This document shows positions 25,062 through 34,050 of a DNA stretch of 64,000 bases, piece by piece (within the stretch, counting starts at the first letter, position 1; each line of letters begins with the position of its first letter). The stretch lies in contig NZ_CP146232.1 of assembly GCF_037040815.1 (NCBI RefSeq), positions 4,124,001 to 4,188,000 on the forward strand, in the 5' to 3' direction. Made by a program: the position numbers and the translations under genes. The notes under the pieces were generated by a model that searched no databases, was not told the origin of the DNA, and was given only the letters and a program-made list of their open reading frames with translations. The DNA is from Pararoseomonas sp. SCSIO 73927 (GTDB taxonomy: Bacteria > Pseudomonadota > Alphaproteobacteria > Acetobacterales > Acetobacteraceae).

Positions 25062-25090
25062 GTGTAAGGGGCGGGGCCAGGGGGCGTCAA
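25062..25090 (-). promoter_or_regulatory. Promoter of the second riboswitch transcript
   Basis: Minus-strand TTGACG (25,090-25,085) and TTACAC (25,067-25,062) are separated by 17 bases, placing the transcription start just before the riboswitch, the same geometry as at metE. Confidence 0.5.
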
Positions 25091-25418
25091 ATGGATGTGG
25101 AGAGGCCTTCACGGCTGGCCGCTCGGCAAGGTTCCGGACCAGGCTTGTCTGCCCGGGATCGTCCGCCCAGGCCCGTCCGCCCGTGACGGAGCGCTGCCGC
25201 TTCGCTAGGCTGCGACCGATGCCGGGGCGAGGTCGCCTTCCCGCCATCGGGCCGCAGGCCGCCGGTAGGCAGGGACAGGATCATGGGGCCGGACCGAACC
25301 CTGCCGTGCTCCCCGCCCACCAACCCATTACCTCTTCCCGACCCGGCTGCCGTGCCGATGCCCGCCGCCCGTGGCGGCCCGGCCCGGCCGGGAGCATGAC
25401 CTAGCAGGAGACCCGACC

Positions 25419-25892
25419 ATGTTCCTCACCCGTCGCGCCGCGATCGCAGCTATCGCCCTCGCGCCCGCCCTCGCCGCCGCGCAGCAGCCCTCCTCCGGCG
25501 GCGTCGCCGTCGAGCAGCCCTGGATGCGCGCGGCGATCCAGGGCGGCACGGGTGGCGCCTTCCTCACCCTCCGCAACGCCGGCACGGGGCCGGACCGCCT
25601 CCTCTCCGCCAGCAGCCCGGCCGCCCGCGCGGTGGAGCTGCACACGACGGTGCGCGACGGGGACGTGATGCGGATGCAGCCCGTGCAGGCGGTGGAGGTG
25701 CCGGCGGGCGGCAGCGTGACGCTCCGGCCGGGCGGGATGCACATCATGCTCATCGGCCTGGCGGAGGCCGCGCGGCCCGGCGCCACGGTGCCGCTGACCC
25801 TTCAGTTCGAGCGGGCCGGCGCGGTGTCCGTGCAGCTGGCGGTGCAGGCCGCCGGCGCGTCCGGCCCGGTGGGGCAGGGCCACCGGCACTGA
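25419..25892 (+). CDS. Periplasmic copper chaperone PCu(A)C
   Basis: 157 residues with a signal peptide (RRAAIAAIALAPALAAAQ). The family copper motif H-x10-M-x21-H-x-M is exact: His75, Met86, His108, Met110. PCu(A)C proteins carry Cu(I) in the periplasm and help assemble the CuA site of cytochrome oxidase, usually with Sco. No Sco or oxidase gene is adjacent. The C-terminal GHRH tail may add a metal site. Confidence 0.93.
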   Translation: MFLTRRAAIAAIALAPALAAAQQPSSGGVAVEQPWMRAAIQGGTGGAFLTLRNAGTGPDRLLSASSPAARAVELHTTVRDGDVMRMQPVQAVEVPAGGSVTLRPGGMHIMLIGLAEAARPGATVPLTLQFERAGAVSVQLAVQAAGASGPVGQGHRH

Positions 25893-26045
25893 GCCGAGGC
25901 CGGTGCTCCGGCGCGTCCTGACGGTCAGGCCGGGCCGGGGCTGAGAGGCGGCGAGGCGGCGAGGCGGCGAGGTGCCCTCGATGAGCGGGCGCTTCGCCGC
26001 AACAGCCCGGGCCACGCGGTCCGGCAGCGCGCACTTCCTGGGCGG

Positions 26046-26531
26046 TCAGTGCTGGCGGAGGAAGGCCGCGAACGCTTCCAGTGTCGCGTCGCTAACGTGG
26101 TGCTCCAGGCCTTCCGCGTCGCTCTCCGCGACCTCGGGCGGGACCCCCACGGCCTTCAGCAGGTCCACTACCACCCGGTGCCGGACCCGGACCTTGCGGG
26201 CCAGGGCGTGCCCGTCCGGGGTCAGGAACACGCTCCGGTAGGGCTTGGACTGGGCCAGCCCAAGCGCCTTGAGGCGGGAGATGCTCTTGATAGCGGTGGC
26301 GTGGGAGACGCCGAGGCGGCGGGCCAGGTCGGTCGGCCGGGCCTCGCCCTCCGTCTCCAGAAGGTCGTCGATCAGCTCGACGTAGTCCTCCAGCACGGCA
26401 GAGGCGCGGCCCGCGCGCGCGGAGGCGTGCCGGGCCGCCTGGGCGCCCTCTTCCGGCATCTCGGCAGGTAGGTCCTCCGCGGCGGGCGGCTTCCGGCCGC
26501 GCGGCCCGCGCTTGATGTCCTGGGCGGTCAT
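26046..26531 (-). CDS. mntR: MntR/DtxR-family manganese-responsive transcriptional regulator
   Basis: 161 residues from ATG 26,531; TTG 26,543 and GTG 26,540 are possible longer starts, since no good ribosome site marks the ATG. After a charged N-terminal extension of about 45 residues comes the winged helix (DLARRLGVSHATAIKSISRLKALGL) and the dimerisation/metal domain with HRVVVDLLKAVGV and DAEGLEHHVSDATLEAF. The extension resembles E. coli-type MntR. It is divergent from the Mn/Zn ABC operon, which it probably represses when manganese is sufficient. Confidence 0.88.
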   Translation of the reverse strand: MTAQDIKRGPRGRKPPAAEDLPAEMPEEGAQAARHASARAGRASAVLEDYVELIDDLLETEGEARPTDLARRLGVSHATAIKSISRLKALGLAQSKPYRSVFLTPDGHALARKVRVRHRVVVDLLKAVGVPPEVAESDAEGLEHHVSDATLEAFAAFLRQH

Positions 26532-26602
26532 GGAGGGCACCAAACTACCTGTGATGGCGACGGTGTTGCAACCGTGTCCAGATGGTGGAACACTGCAAGA
26601 GT

Positions 26603-26618
26603 TGTAGCCGGGGCTACA
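26603..26618. promoter_or_regulatory. Candidate MntR operator
   Basis: TGTAGCCGGGGCTACA is a perfect 7+7 palindrome with a two-base centre in the space between mntR and the transporter operon. It keeps the TAGC-N4-GCTA spacing of the described enterobacterial MntR box. Confidence 0.55.
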
Positions 26619-26709
26619 TCATCGCGGCGCGGCGCTACCCGCCGGATGCTGCCGGCTGGTGCCGTTCGCCGGGCGCCGCCGGATGGCTGCGAAAACAGGG
26701 GAGACGAGG

Positions 26710-27639
26710 ATGCATTTCGGGGTGACCAGGCGGCTGGCCGGCATGGCGGTGCTCGGCCTCGCCCTGCTGGCCGGTGGCGGGAAGGCGGCCGCGCAGGAGG
26801 CGCGGACCCGCCCGCTGCGCGTGGTGACCACCTTCACCATCCTGCAGGACATGGCCCGGAACGTGGCGGGCGAGGCGGCGGTGGTGGAATCGATCACCCG
26901 CCCGGGCGCCGAGATCCACGACTACGAGCCGACCCCGCAGGACGTGGTGAAGGCCCAGTCGGCCGACTTGGTGCTGTGGAACGGCATGGGGCTGGAGCGC
27001 TGGTTCGAGCGCTTCTTCCAGCGCGTGCGCGACGTTCCCTCCGCCGTGCTGACCGAGGGCATCACGGGCATCAACATTGCCGAGGGGCCCTATGCCGGGC
27101 GCCCCAACCCGCATGGCTGGATGTCCCCGGCCAACGCGGTGGTCTACGTGGAGAACATCCGCCGCGCCCTGGCCGCGGCCGATCCCCGCAACGCGGAGAC
27201 CTACAACGCCAATGCCGCGCGCTACACCGCGGAGATCCGGGCGCTCGACGCCCCGATCCGCGAGCGGTTGTCGCGCATCCCCGACGACCGCCGCTGGCTG
27301 GTGAGCTGCGAGGGCGCCTTCTCCTACCTCACGCGGAACTATGGGATGCAGGAGCTCTACCTCTGGCCGATCAACGCGGAGGAGGAGGGCACGCCTCGGC
27401 AGATCCGCCGCGTGGTGGACACGGTGCGCCGCAACCGCATCCCCGTCGCCTTCTGCGAGAGCACGGTGAGCGACCGCGCCATGCGCCAGGTGGCGCGGGA
27501 GGCGGGCGCCACGTTCGGCGGCGTGCTGTACGTGGACAGCCTGACGGAGGGGGGCGGCGACGCGCCGAGCTACCTGAAGCTGCTGGAATACAACGCCAAC
27601 ACGATCCTTCGCGCGTTCCAGGCGCAGGCAGCGCGCTAG
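26710..27639 (+). CDS. Manganese/zinc ABC transporter substrate-binding protein (cluster 9, SitA/MntC type)
   Basis: 309 residues with a signal peptide ([21 protein letters not shown]). The four metal ligands are in place: His70 (GAEIHDYEP), His135 (NPHGWMSP), Glu201 (SCEGAFSYL) and Asp276 (YVDSLTE). A His-His-Glu-Asp set fits Mn2+/Fe2+-type receptors, whereas zinc-specific ones normally have His in the third place and a His-rich loop, absent here. ATG with AGACGAGG upstream was preferred over a GTG 51 bases earlier. First gene of a four-gene operon. Confidence 0.92.
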   Translation: MHFGVTRRLAGMAVLGLALLAGGGKAAAQEARTRPLRVVTTFTILQDMARNVAGEAAVVESITRPGAEIHDYEPTPQDVVKAQSADLVLWNGMGLERWFERFFQRVRDVPSAVLTEGITGINIAEGPYAGRPNPHGWMSPANAVVYVENIRRALAAADPRNAETYNANAARYTAEIRALDAPIRERLSRIPDDRRWLVSCEGAFSYLTRNYGMQELYLWPINAEEEGTPRQIRRVVDTVRRNRIPVAFCESTVSDRAMRQVAREAGATFGGVLYVDSLTEGGGDAPSYLKLLEYNANTILRAFQAQAAR

Positions 27640-27649
27640 GGAACCGCCG

Positions 27650-28627
27650 ATGATCATGTCTTCCGCCCGTGCCGCGGCCCTGCCGCGGCGGGACGTTCCC
27701 GCCTTGGGCTTCCTGGGTCTGGGCCGCCGCCTCTTCACCCGGGACGCCGCCGCGCCGCGCGTGGGGGAGGCCGGCGCGCGGGAGCCGGCCGGGCTGGACC
27801 TGCGGGTGGAAGGGGTGACCGTGGCCTACCCGAACGGCCAGGTGGCGCTGCGGGACGCCACCTTGCGGCTGGACGGCCCGACGGTTTGCGGGCTGCTCGG
27901 CGTCAACGGCGCCGGGAAGTCCACGCTGTTCAAGGCGGTGATGGGCATGGTGCGGCCGGCATCCGGCAGCGTCCGGATCGCGGGCCTGCCGGTCTCCGCG
28001 GCGCAGCGGCGCAACCTCGTCGCCTATGTGCCGCAGAACGAGGAGGTGGACTGGGCCTTTCCGGTCAGCGTGCGGGACGTCGTGATGATGGGCCGCTACG
28101 GCTACATGAACACCGTCCGCATCCCGTCGGCGGCGGACCGGGCGGCGGTGGAGGAGGGGCTGCGCCGCGTGGGCATGGAGGGCTTCGCCGACCGGCAAAT
28201 CGGCCAGCTCTCCGGCGGCCAGAAGAAGCGCGTGTTCCTGGCCCGCGCCCTGGCCCAGGACGGGCGCCTGATCCTGCTGGACGAGCCCTTCGGCGGCGTG
28301 GATGTGACGACACAGGAAGCGATCATGGAGCTGCTGCGCGACCTGCGCGCGGAGGGGCGGATCATCCTCGTCTCCACCCATGACCTCGCGAGCGTGCCGC
28401 AGTTCTGCGACCGGGTGGCGCTGGTGAAGGGCACGGTGCTGGCCTCCGGCCCGACGGAGGAGGTCTTCACCCCCGCCGGGCTCGCCCACGCCTTCGGCGG
28501 ATCCGCCGGCGGCCACCCGGCCGGCCGGGCGGGCGAGGTGGTGACGCTGGTCGAGGGCACGGGGGGCGAGCGGCTGGTCGTCGGCGCCGACGGAAGCGTG
28601 CTCGGCCGGCTGCGGCCGGAAGCGTGA
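27650..28627 (+). CDS. Manganese/zinc ABC transporter ATP-binding protein (SitB/MntA type)
   Basis: 325 residues, longer than usual because of about 50 N-terminal and 45 C-terminal extra residues. Walker [12 protein letters not shown]-loop [20 protein letters not shown] (characteristic of Mn/Zn/Fe family ATPases), signature [15 protein letters not shown], Walker [13 protein letters not shown], switch His STHDL. Ten bases after the binding-protein stop. Confidence 0.92.
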   Translation: MIMSSARAAALPRRDVPALGFLGLGRRLFTRDAAAPRVGEAGAREPAGLDLRVEGVTVAYPNGQVALRDATLRLDGPTVCGLLGVNGAGKSTLFKAVMGMVRPASGSVRIAGLPVSAAQRRNLVAYVPQNEEVDWAFPVSVRDVVMMGRYGYMNTVRIPSAADRAAVEEGLRRVGMEGFADRQIGQLSGGQKKRVFLARALAQDGRLILLDEPFGGVDVTTQEAIMELLRDLRAEGRIILVSTHDLASVPQFCDRVALVKGTVLASGPTEEVFTPAGLAHAFGGSAGGHPAGRAGEVVTLVEGTGGERLVVGADGSVLGRLRPEA

Positions 28628-28637
28628 GGGAGCGGCC

Positions 28638-29504
28638 GTGACGGAAGGCCTGCTGATCCCCTTCGAGTACGAGTACATGCGCAACGCCATGCTCGTCAGC
28701 ACCGTCATAGGCGGCGTCTGCGGCCTGCTGTCCTGCTTCGTGGCGCTGAAGGGCTGGTCGCTGCTGGGGGACGCGCTGTCACACGCCGTGGTGCCCGGCG
28801 TGGCGCTGGCCTGGATCCTCGGCCTTCCCTTCGCGCTGGGCGCCTTCGCATCCGGCATGCTCGCGGCCTGGTTCATGGGCTTCGTCCGGCGCAACAGCCG
28901 CATCCGGGAGGACGCGGCGATCGGCGTGGTCTTCACCGCCTTCTTCGGCCTGGGCCTAGTGCTGCTGACCCTCTATCCCAGCAACATCCGCCTGCAGACG
29001 ATCATCTTCGGCAACGTGCTGGGCATCGCGCCGGAGGATGCCGTCCAGATGATGCTCGTCGCCGCGGGGGTGCTGCTGGCGATGGCCCTGCGGGGGCGCG
29101 ACATGATCCTCTGGGCCTTCGACGCTGGCCACGCCCGCGCGATCGGGCTGGACACGCGGCTGCTGCAGGTGCTGCTGCTGGGCTGCGTCGCCGCGGTGGC
29201 GGTGGCGGCCATGATGGCGGTGGGCGCGGTGCTGGTCATCGCCATGCTCGTGGCGCCCGGCGCCACGGCCTACCTGCTGACGGACCGCTTCGGGCGGATG
29301 ATGGCGGGCGCGACCGCGATCGGCGCGGGAACGGCCTTCACCGGCGCCTGGCTCAGCTTTTTCCTGGACGGCTCCACGGGCGGCGTGATCGTCTCGCTGC
29401 AGGCGCTGATCTTCACGGCCGTCCTCGTGCTGGCGCCGCGGCACGGGCTCCTGGCCGGGCGGCGGTCAAGGCGGCAGGCGGCCGGGGGCGGGCAGCCGGC
29501 ATGA
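28638..29504 (+). CDS. Manganese/zinc ABC transporter permease (SitC type)
   Basis: 288 residues, about eight membrane helices of the ABC-3 family. Typical CFVALKGWSLLGDALSHAVVPGVALA motif and RFGRMMAGATAIG near the end. GTG start after the GGAGCGGCC region; overlaps the next permease by four bases (ATGA). Confidence 0.92.
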   Translation: MTEGLLIPFEYEYMRNAMLVSTVIGGVCGLLSCFVALKGWSLLGDALSHAVVPGVALAWILGLPFALGAFASGMLAAWFMGFVRRNSRIREDAAIGVVFTAFFGLGLVLLTLYPSNIRLQTIIFGNVLGIAPEDAVQMMLVAAGVLLAMALRGRDMILWAFDAGHARAIGLDTRLLQVLLLGCVAAVAVAAMMAVGAVLVIAMLVAPGATAYLLTDRFGRMMAGATAIGAGTAFTGAWLSFFLDGSTGGVIVSLQALIFTAVLVLAPRHGLLAGRRSRRQAAGGGQPA

Positions 29505-30370
29505 TCGAGGCCTTCCTCGCCCCTTTCCGCTACCCCTTCATGCTGGAAGCGATGGGCGTCGGGTCGCTGGTGGCGGCCGCCTGCGCGCTGCTCTCCTGCT
29601 ACATCGTGCTGAAGGGCTGGTCCCTGCTGGGGGACGCCATCTCCCACGCCGTGCTGCCGGGCGTGGTGCTGGCCTCCGCCGCCGGGCTGCCGCTGGCGCT
29701 CGGCGCCTTCCTCGCCGGCATGGCCTGCGCGCTCGGCGCGGGTTTCGTGGGGAGTCACAGCCGGGTGAAGGAGGATGCGGCGCTGGGCGTGGTCTTCACC
29801 GGCATGTTCGCCGCCGGCTTGGTGATGCTCGCCTTCCTGACCACGGAGGCGCACGTCACCCACATCCTGTTCGGCAACATCCTCGGCATCGAGCCGGAGG
29901 ATCTGTGGCAGACCCTGGCCGTCAGCGGCGCCACCCTCGGCGTGCTGGTGCTGAAGGGGCGGGACCTGAAGCTGTTCTGCTTCGACCCGGCCCATGCGCA
30001 GGGAATCGGGCTGAACGTCGAGGTGCTGCGCACCCTCTTCCTCGCGCTGCTCTCGGCCGCCGTGGTGGCGGGGGTTCAGGCGGTGGGCGTCCTCATGGTG
30101 GTGGCGCTGCTGATCACGCCCGGGTGCATCGGCTACCTGCTCTCGGACCGGTTCGGGCGCATGTCCGCGATCGCCACGGCCGCCGCCATCGGCTCCAACC
30201 TTCTCGGCATCCTGCTGAGCTTTCACCTCAACGTCTCGCCCTCCGGCAGCATCGTCGTGGTGCTCTCGGCTCTCTTCGCTCTGGCCCTGGTCCTCGCGCC
30301 CGGGCACGGGCTCCTTGCCAGCCGCCGTGCGCGCCGGCTGGCGGCAGCGCCCCGGTCCGCCGCGCCCTGA
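29501..30370 (+). CDS. Manganese/zinc ABC transporter permease (SitD type)
   Basis: 289 residues, a paralogue of the preceding gene with the same CYIVLKGWSLLGDAISHAVLPGVVLA motif. Two consecutive permeases in one operon is the usual Sit/Mnt/Yfe layout, giving a heterodimeric channel. Last gene of the operon. Confidence 0.92.
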   Translation: MIEAFLAPFRYPFMLEAMGVGSLVAAACALLSCYIVLKGWSLLGDAISHAVLPGVVLASAAGLPLALGAFLAGMACALGAGFVGSHSRVKEDAALGVVFTGMFAAGLVMLAFLTTEAHVTHILFGNILGIEPEDLWQTLAVSGATLGVLVLKGRDLKLFCFDPAHAQGIGLNVEVLRTLFLALLSAAVVAGVQAVGVLMVVALLITPGCIGYLLSDRFGRMSAIATAAAIGSNLLGILLSFHLNVSPSGSIVVVLSALFALALVLAPGHGLLASRRARRLAAAPRSAAP

Positions 30371-30449
30371 AGGCCTGAGGGTCGCGGCCCAAACGCCGGG
30401 ACCGTTGCCGCGCGCGCTCCAGCCGCAGGTCCGTGCGGGGTGCCGGCGT

Positions 30450-31478
30450 CTAGAGGCCCGAAACCTCCCGGGGAAGCGGGACGTACTCGTACCCGTCGCC
30501 GAGCCGCGCGATGTGCCCGTGGCCGGGCCAGGGGAAGTGCCAGGCGAGGATGGCCGTGCGATCGGTCGCGAGCCGGTCGAGCATCCGCTCGCGCGTGCGG
30601 GCCGCGAGACCCCGGTCCGTGTCCGCCGCCACCTCCCAGCGCGGCCTGCGAAGCAGCAGGACGTGATGGTTCGCCAGGTCGCCCGTGTTGACGAGCAGCT
30701 TCCCCTCGGACTCGATCGCGTACATCGTGTGGCCGACCGTGTGCCCGGGGGCGGCGATCGGCGTGACGCCGGGGACGACCTCCTGCCCATCGCGGACCAT
30801 GACCAGCCGGTCGCGGTAGGCGCCGAGGTTTCGCTTCGCGCCTTCGATCCGGGCGGCCATGACCTCCGGTCCCCGCTTGTTGCCGTCGTCGGTCCAGAAG
30901 GCGAGGTCCGCCTCGCTCAGCGCCACCTGCGCGTTCGGGAAGTTCGGCCGGCCCTCCGCATCCGTCAGCGCCCAGCAGTGATCGGAATGCGGGTGCGTCA
31001 GGGCGACGAGGTCGATCGCGCCGGGATCGATGCCCGCGGCGTGAAGGTTGGCCAGCAGGCGCCCTGTTCCCGGACCGAACATGCGGCTCCAGGATCCCAT
31101 GCTCTCGCCCATGCCGGTGTCGAAGAGCACGAGGTGGCGCCCCGTGTTCACCACCAGCGCGTTCTGCCCGATGACGGCCATGTCCGTCGGCAGATAGGCA
31201 GCCTGCAGCATCCGGGCGATCTCCCCTTTCGCCGCGCCGAGCACGTAGCGCTCGGGCGTGCCCACCGAGAGCGGCCCGTCCGACACCACGGTCATCTCGA
31301 AGCGGCTATGCCCGAAGCGGTACCAGGCCGGCGCGGCGGTGCGGTGGAACGGGGCGGCGCCCTTCGCGGGCGCCGCGCCGAGACCTGCGAGGCTGCCCGC
31401 GGCCAGAAGGCCCCGTCGGCCCGGCTGGCCGGGTCCGGCCTGGCCTGCTTTCCCGGGGTTGTGATCGGGCTTCACCAT
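30450..31478 (-). CDS. Exported MBL-fold metallo-hydrolase
   Basis: 342 residues. A twin-arginine-like signal (GRRGLLAAGSLAGLGAAPAKG) is followed by the metallo-beta-lactamase fold. The metal motif is LTHPHSDHCW, with later ligands in AAPGHTVGH, NTGDL and AWHFPWPGHG. The family covers lactonases, esterases and other hydrolases; the substrate is open. Lies at the downstream end of a run of minus-strand genes (PfpI-like, SDR, DUF2721) that sits divergent from a LysR gene. Confidence 0.85.
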   Translation of the reverse strand: MVKPDHNPGKAGQAGPGQPGRRGLLAAGSLAGLGAAPAKGAAPFHRTAAPAWYRFGHSRFEMTVVSDGPLSVGTPERYVLGAAKGEIARMLQAAYLPTDMAVIGQNALVVNTGRHLVLFDTGMGESMGSWSRMFGPGTGRLLANLHAAGIDPGAIDLVALTHPHSDHCWALTDAEGRPNFPNAQVALSEADLAFWTDDGNKRGPEVMAARIEGAKRNLGAYRDRLVMVRDGQEVVPGVTPIAAPGHTVGHTMYAIESEGKLLVNTGDLANHHVLLLRRPRWEVAADTDRGLAARTRERMLDRLATDRTAILAWHFPWPGHGHIARLGDGYEYVPLPREVSGL

Positions 31479-31566
31479 GGCCGGTTCCTCCTTCAGATCC
31501 TGTTGCGCGCGGCCGTGCCCGGCGGCGACCCGCGCCGTCGCGGTGCCGCCACCGGCATCGGCCGCC

Positions 31567-32262
31567 TCAGGCCAGCGCGGCGATCACATCCCGGGCCAGT
31601 TGCGTGCTGGAACCGGGATTCTGGCCGGTCAGCAGGTTGCCGTCCCGCACGGTGAAGACGGCCCAGTTCGCCCTCTGCTCGAACACGGCACCGGACTTGC
31701 GAAGCGTGTCCGCGAGCAGCCAGGGCGCGTTGTCCGCCGTCCCGAACTCCACCTCCTCCTCATCGGTGAAGGACGTCATCCTGCGCCCGGCGAAGGGCCA
31801 GTTGCCGTTCCCGTCGCGCGCCGCCAGCAGCGCGGCCGGGCCGTGGCACACCGCGGCGATCACCTTGGCCTGCCGGTCCGCCTCGACCAGCACCCGCCCC
31901 ATGTCGGGATCCTTGTAGAGGTCCTCCACCGGGCCGTGGCCGCCGGGGATGACGACGGCGTCGTAATCGGCGGCATCGATACTGGCGAGGGTGAGGGGCT
32001 TCTGCAGCCGCGCCCCGTTCCGCCCGAGGTAGCTCTCCATCTTCGCGGCGATCTCCTCGCCCACGATCTTGGGATCGAGGCTGCGCCCGTCGATGGTCGG
32101 CGCGGTGCCGCCCGGGCTGGCGAGCTCGACTTCCAGCCCCGCCTCGAGAAAGGCCTCGTCCAGGTCGACGAACTCCTGCGCCCAGACCCCGGACGGGTAG
32201 AGGGAGCCGTCGGCGCGCGTCCACCTGTCCGCGGCGGATAGCACGATCAGAACCTTGGTCAT
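31567..32262 (-). CDS. DJ-1/PfpI family protein (type 1 glutamine amidotransferase-like, Hsp31 type)
   Basis: 231 residues. The nucleophile elbow AVCHGPAALL holds the catalytic Cys followed by His; VVIPGGHGP supplies the family Glu-region; SPGGT and the EFVDLDEAFLEAG opening are typical of the Hsp31/class I GATase-like subgroup. Members act as deglycases/glyoxalases or stress chaperones. ATG at 32,262 with AGGA upstream. Gap of 43 bases to the SDR gene on the same strand. Confidence 0.88.
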   Translation of the reverse strand: MTKVLIVLSAADRWTRADGSLYPSGVWAQEFVDLDEAFLEAGLEVELASPGGTAPTIDGRSLDPKIVGEEIAAKMESYLGRNGARLQKPLTLASIDAADYDAVVIPGGHGPVEDLYKDPDMGRVLVEADRQAKVIAAVCHGPAALLAARDGNGNWPFAGRRMTSFTDEEEVEFGTADNAPWLLADTLRKSGAVFEQRANWAVFTVRDGNLLTGQNPGSSTQLARDVIAALA

Positions 32263-32305
32263 CCTGTTCTCCTGCTCTTTCGGCTGTTCCGGCGGGCCCG
32301 GCCGG

Positions 32306-33058
32306 TCAGATGTTCTGGCCGCCCGAGACCTCGATCCGCTGCGCGGTGATCCAGCGGTTGTCGGGGCTGAGCAGGCTCGCGATCGCCGGGCCGACATCGT
32401 CAGGGACGCCAACGCGGCCGAGCGCGATTATCCTCGCGAAGGCCTCGTTGTACTCCGGCGTGTCGCGCACGGCCCCGCCGAGGAAGTCGGTCTCGATCGC
32501 GCCCGGCGCGATCGTGTTGGCGGTGATGCCGCGCACGCCCAGTTCCTTGGCCATGTAGAGCGTCATGATCTCGACGGCGCCCTTGGCCGCCGAGTAGGCG
32601 GAGAAGCCCGGGGCGGAGACGCGGGTCAGGCCCGTGGAGAAGTTCACGATGCGGCCGCCATCGGCGAGCAGCGGCAGCAGCGCCTGGGTCAGGAAGAAGA
32701 CCCCCTTCACGTGGACGTTGAAGAGCCGGTCGAACTGCGCCTCGGTCGTCTCGGCGAAGGCCGCCATCTCGCCGTGCCCGGCATTGTTCACGAGGTGGTC
32801 CAGGCTGTCGCGGCCCATTGTCTGAAGCGCCGAGCGGACCTGTTCGACGAAGGCGCCGATGGCCGGGATGTCGCCGACCTCGAGCTGGAGCGCGACCGCC
32901 CTGCGGCCGAGCGCCTCGATCTCCGCCGCGACGGCGCGCGCGTCATCGGCGCCGCTGCGATAGGTGAAGATGACGTCGCCGCCGTGGCGGGCGATGCTGA
33001 TGGCGGTGTTGCGGCCGAGGCCGCGGCTGCCGCCGGTCACGAGCGAAGTGGTGGCCAT
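32306..33058 (-). CDS. Short-chain dehydrogenase/reductase (SDR)
   Basis: 250 residues, classical SDR. Cofactor motif TGGSRGLGRNTA, NNAGHGE strand, catalytic Ser near FSTGL and YSAAK (Tyr, Lys), and the IAPGAIETDF loop. The YRSG after the second strand with Arg suggests NADP preference. C-terminal WITAQRIEVSGGQNI is standard. Substrate unknown. Probably co-transcribed with the PfpI-like gene; GGAGGTT lies just upstream of the start. Confidence 0.92.
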   Translation of the reverse strand: MATTSLVTGGSRGLGRNTAISIARHGGDVIFTYRSGADDARAVAAEIEALGRRAVALQLEVGDIPAIGAFVEQVRSALQTMGRDSLDHLVNNAGHGEMAAFAETTEAQFDRLFNVHVKGVFFLTQALLPLLADGGRIVNFSTGLTRVSAPGFSAYSAAKGAVEIMTLYMAKELGVRGITANTIAPGAIETDFLGGAVRDTPEYNEAFARIIALGRVGVPDDVGPAIASLLSPDNRWITAQRIEVSGGQNI

Positions 33059-33221
33059 AGAACCTCCAGAGTGCTGCTGAGACGAAGATCGGTTTCGCGG
33101 ACCGCCCCGCTCTCCCGGCCGATCCTCACCGTTCCGGGACAGCGGGCGGCGGCCAGGACGAGGAGGAGGCGGGCCAAGCCGCCGGGATGGTCGGCGGCGC
33201 CGGTCCGCGATCTCGGCTGCT

Positions 33222-33740
33222 TCAGGGCAGGGAAGGGCGGAGCCCAGCTCCCGGCGCCCTGCCTCCGGTACCGGCGGGATCGCCGAGGTGGCGGTGAAGA
33301 ACGAGCAGCGCCCGCCCGCACGAGGTCTCCCGGAAGAAGGCCACGGTCGATGCGAGAAGCAGGAGAAGTGCGACGCCTCCCGCCGCCATCACGGCAAAGC
33401 CGAAGGGCGTGGCCGGAAACCCGCTCACCCGCACCAGGAAGGCGCCGCTCAGGCAGGCGACCGTGGTGGCCGCGAAGAGGGCCGACGCGGCGCCGAGCAG
33501 GCCGAGACCCTTCAGCTGCAGGCGCACTCTCCGCTCCGCGAGCGCGAGGGCCGCGTCCGCGTCGAGATACTGCTGCGCCAGCCTGCCGTCGCCCGCGGAG
33601 AGCGAGGCGTGGAACTCGCGCCACTGCGTGATGGCGAGGCTGTAGCGGGTTGTCGCGCCGTTCTGCATGATGGCGCAGGCATTCGTCAGGATTGCCGTGC
33701 CGGCGGTGAAGGAAAGCGGCGATAAAGGGTCTTCAAGCAT
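33222..33740 (-). CDS. DUF2721-type small membrane protein
   Basis: 172 residues with three hydrophobic segments: near residues 11-25, LLGAASALFAATTVACLSGAFL, and FAVMAAGGVALLLLLASTVAFF. N-terminal TAILTNACAIM, the RY...QWREF region and the helix between the first and second membrane segments match the DUF2721 pattern as I know it. Function unknown. ATG at 33,740 chosen because the upstream frame is not coding-like. Next gene on the left is the SDR gene. Confidence 0.65.
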   Translation of the reverse strand: MLEDPLSPLSFTAGTAILTNACAIMQNGATTRYSLAITQWREFHASLSAGDGRLAQQYLDADAALALAERRVRLQLKGLGLLGAASALFAATTVACLSGAFLVRVSGFPATPFGFAVMAAGGVALLLLLASTVAFFRETSCGRALLVLHRHLGDPAGTGGRAPGAGLRPSLP

Positions 33741-34050
33741 GACGGGGATTACCTTCCCGGGCGCTACGTGATGATGGCGTGGGTGGCTCGCTGGCTTGGA
33801 CCGTGGCGACCGGCGCTGGGGATCGTCACCGTCCTTGGAGCCGACCCGCCCTGGTCCGCCGGTCCGGTACGCGTCCGGCCGTCGATCGCTCACCTGGAGG
33901 CGCGAGCCATCGTGTTCCCTTCCGCGGCATGGAACAGCCCATGCCTCTCCGGCAGCCACCCCTCGTCGTCGGGCTGCATGATGGGCTGTTCTCCACGGCG
34001 TTGAATGACTTCGTGTATGGGGTCGCCATACCCGGGAGGCATGGACAAGC
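33741..34050. other. 310-base divergent intergenic region upstream of LysR gene
   Basis: No gene seen. Close to the LysR start lies the palindrome GTATGG-N5-CCATAC (34,015-34,031), a plausible LysR-type operator. A ribosome site GGGAGG occurs at 34,034-34,039. Confidence 0.5.
34015..34031. promoter_or_regulatory. Candidate LysR-type operator
   Basis: GTATGG and CCATAC arms separated by five bases, centred 28 bases before the LysR start codon, a usual place for an autoregulatory site also controlling the divergent operon. Confidence 0.45.

Larger units (their letters stand above)
24824..25418. other. 595-base intergenic region with a riboswitch; remainder featureless
   Basis: The first 240 bases hold the minus-strand cobalamin riboswitch and promoter of the methionine-synthase-like gene. 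From about 25,095 to the copper-chaperone start no coding frame, repeat or clear promoter was found, although the GGAG near 25,407 serves the chaperone start. Confidence 0.6.

Noticed and set aside
25919-25980. Short GGCGAGGCGGCGAGGCGGCGAG tandem repeat after the copper chaperone
   Set aside because: Only about three copies of an eight-base unit; simple GC-rich slippage, no sign of CRISPR or an operator.
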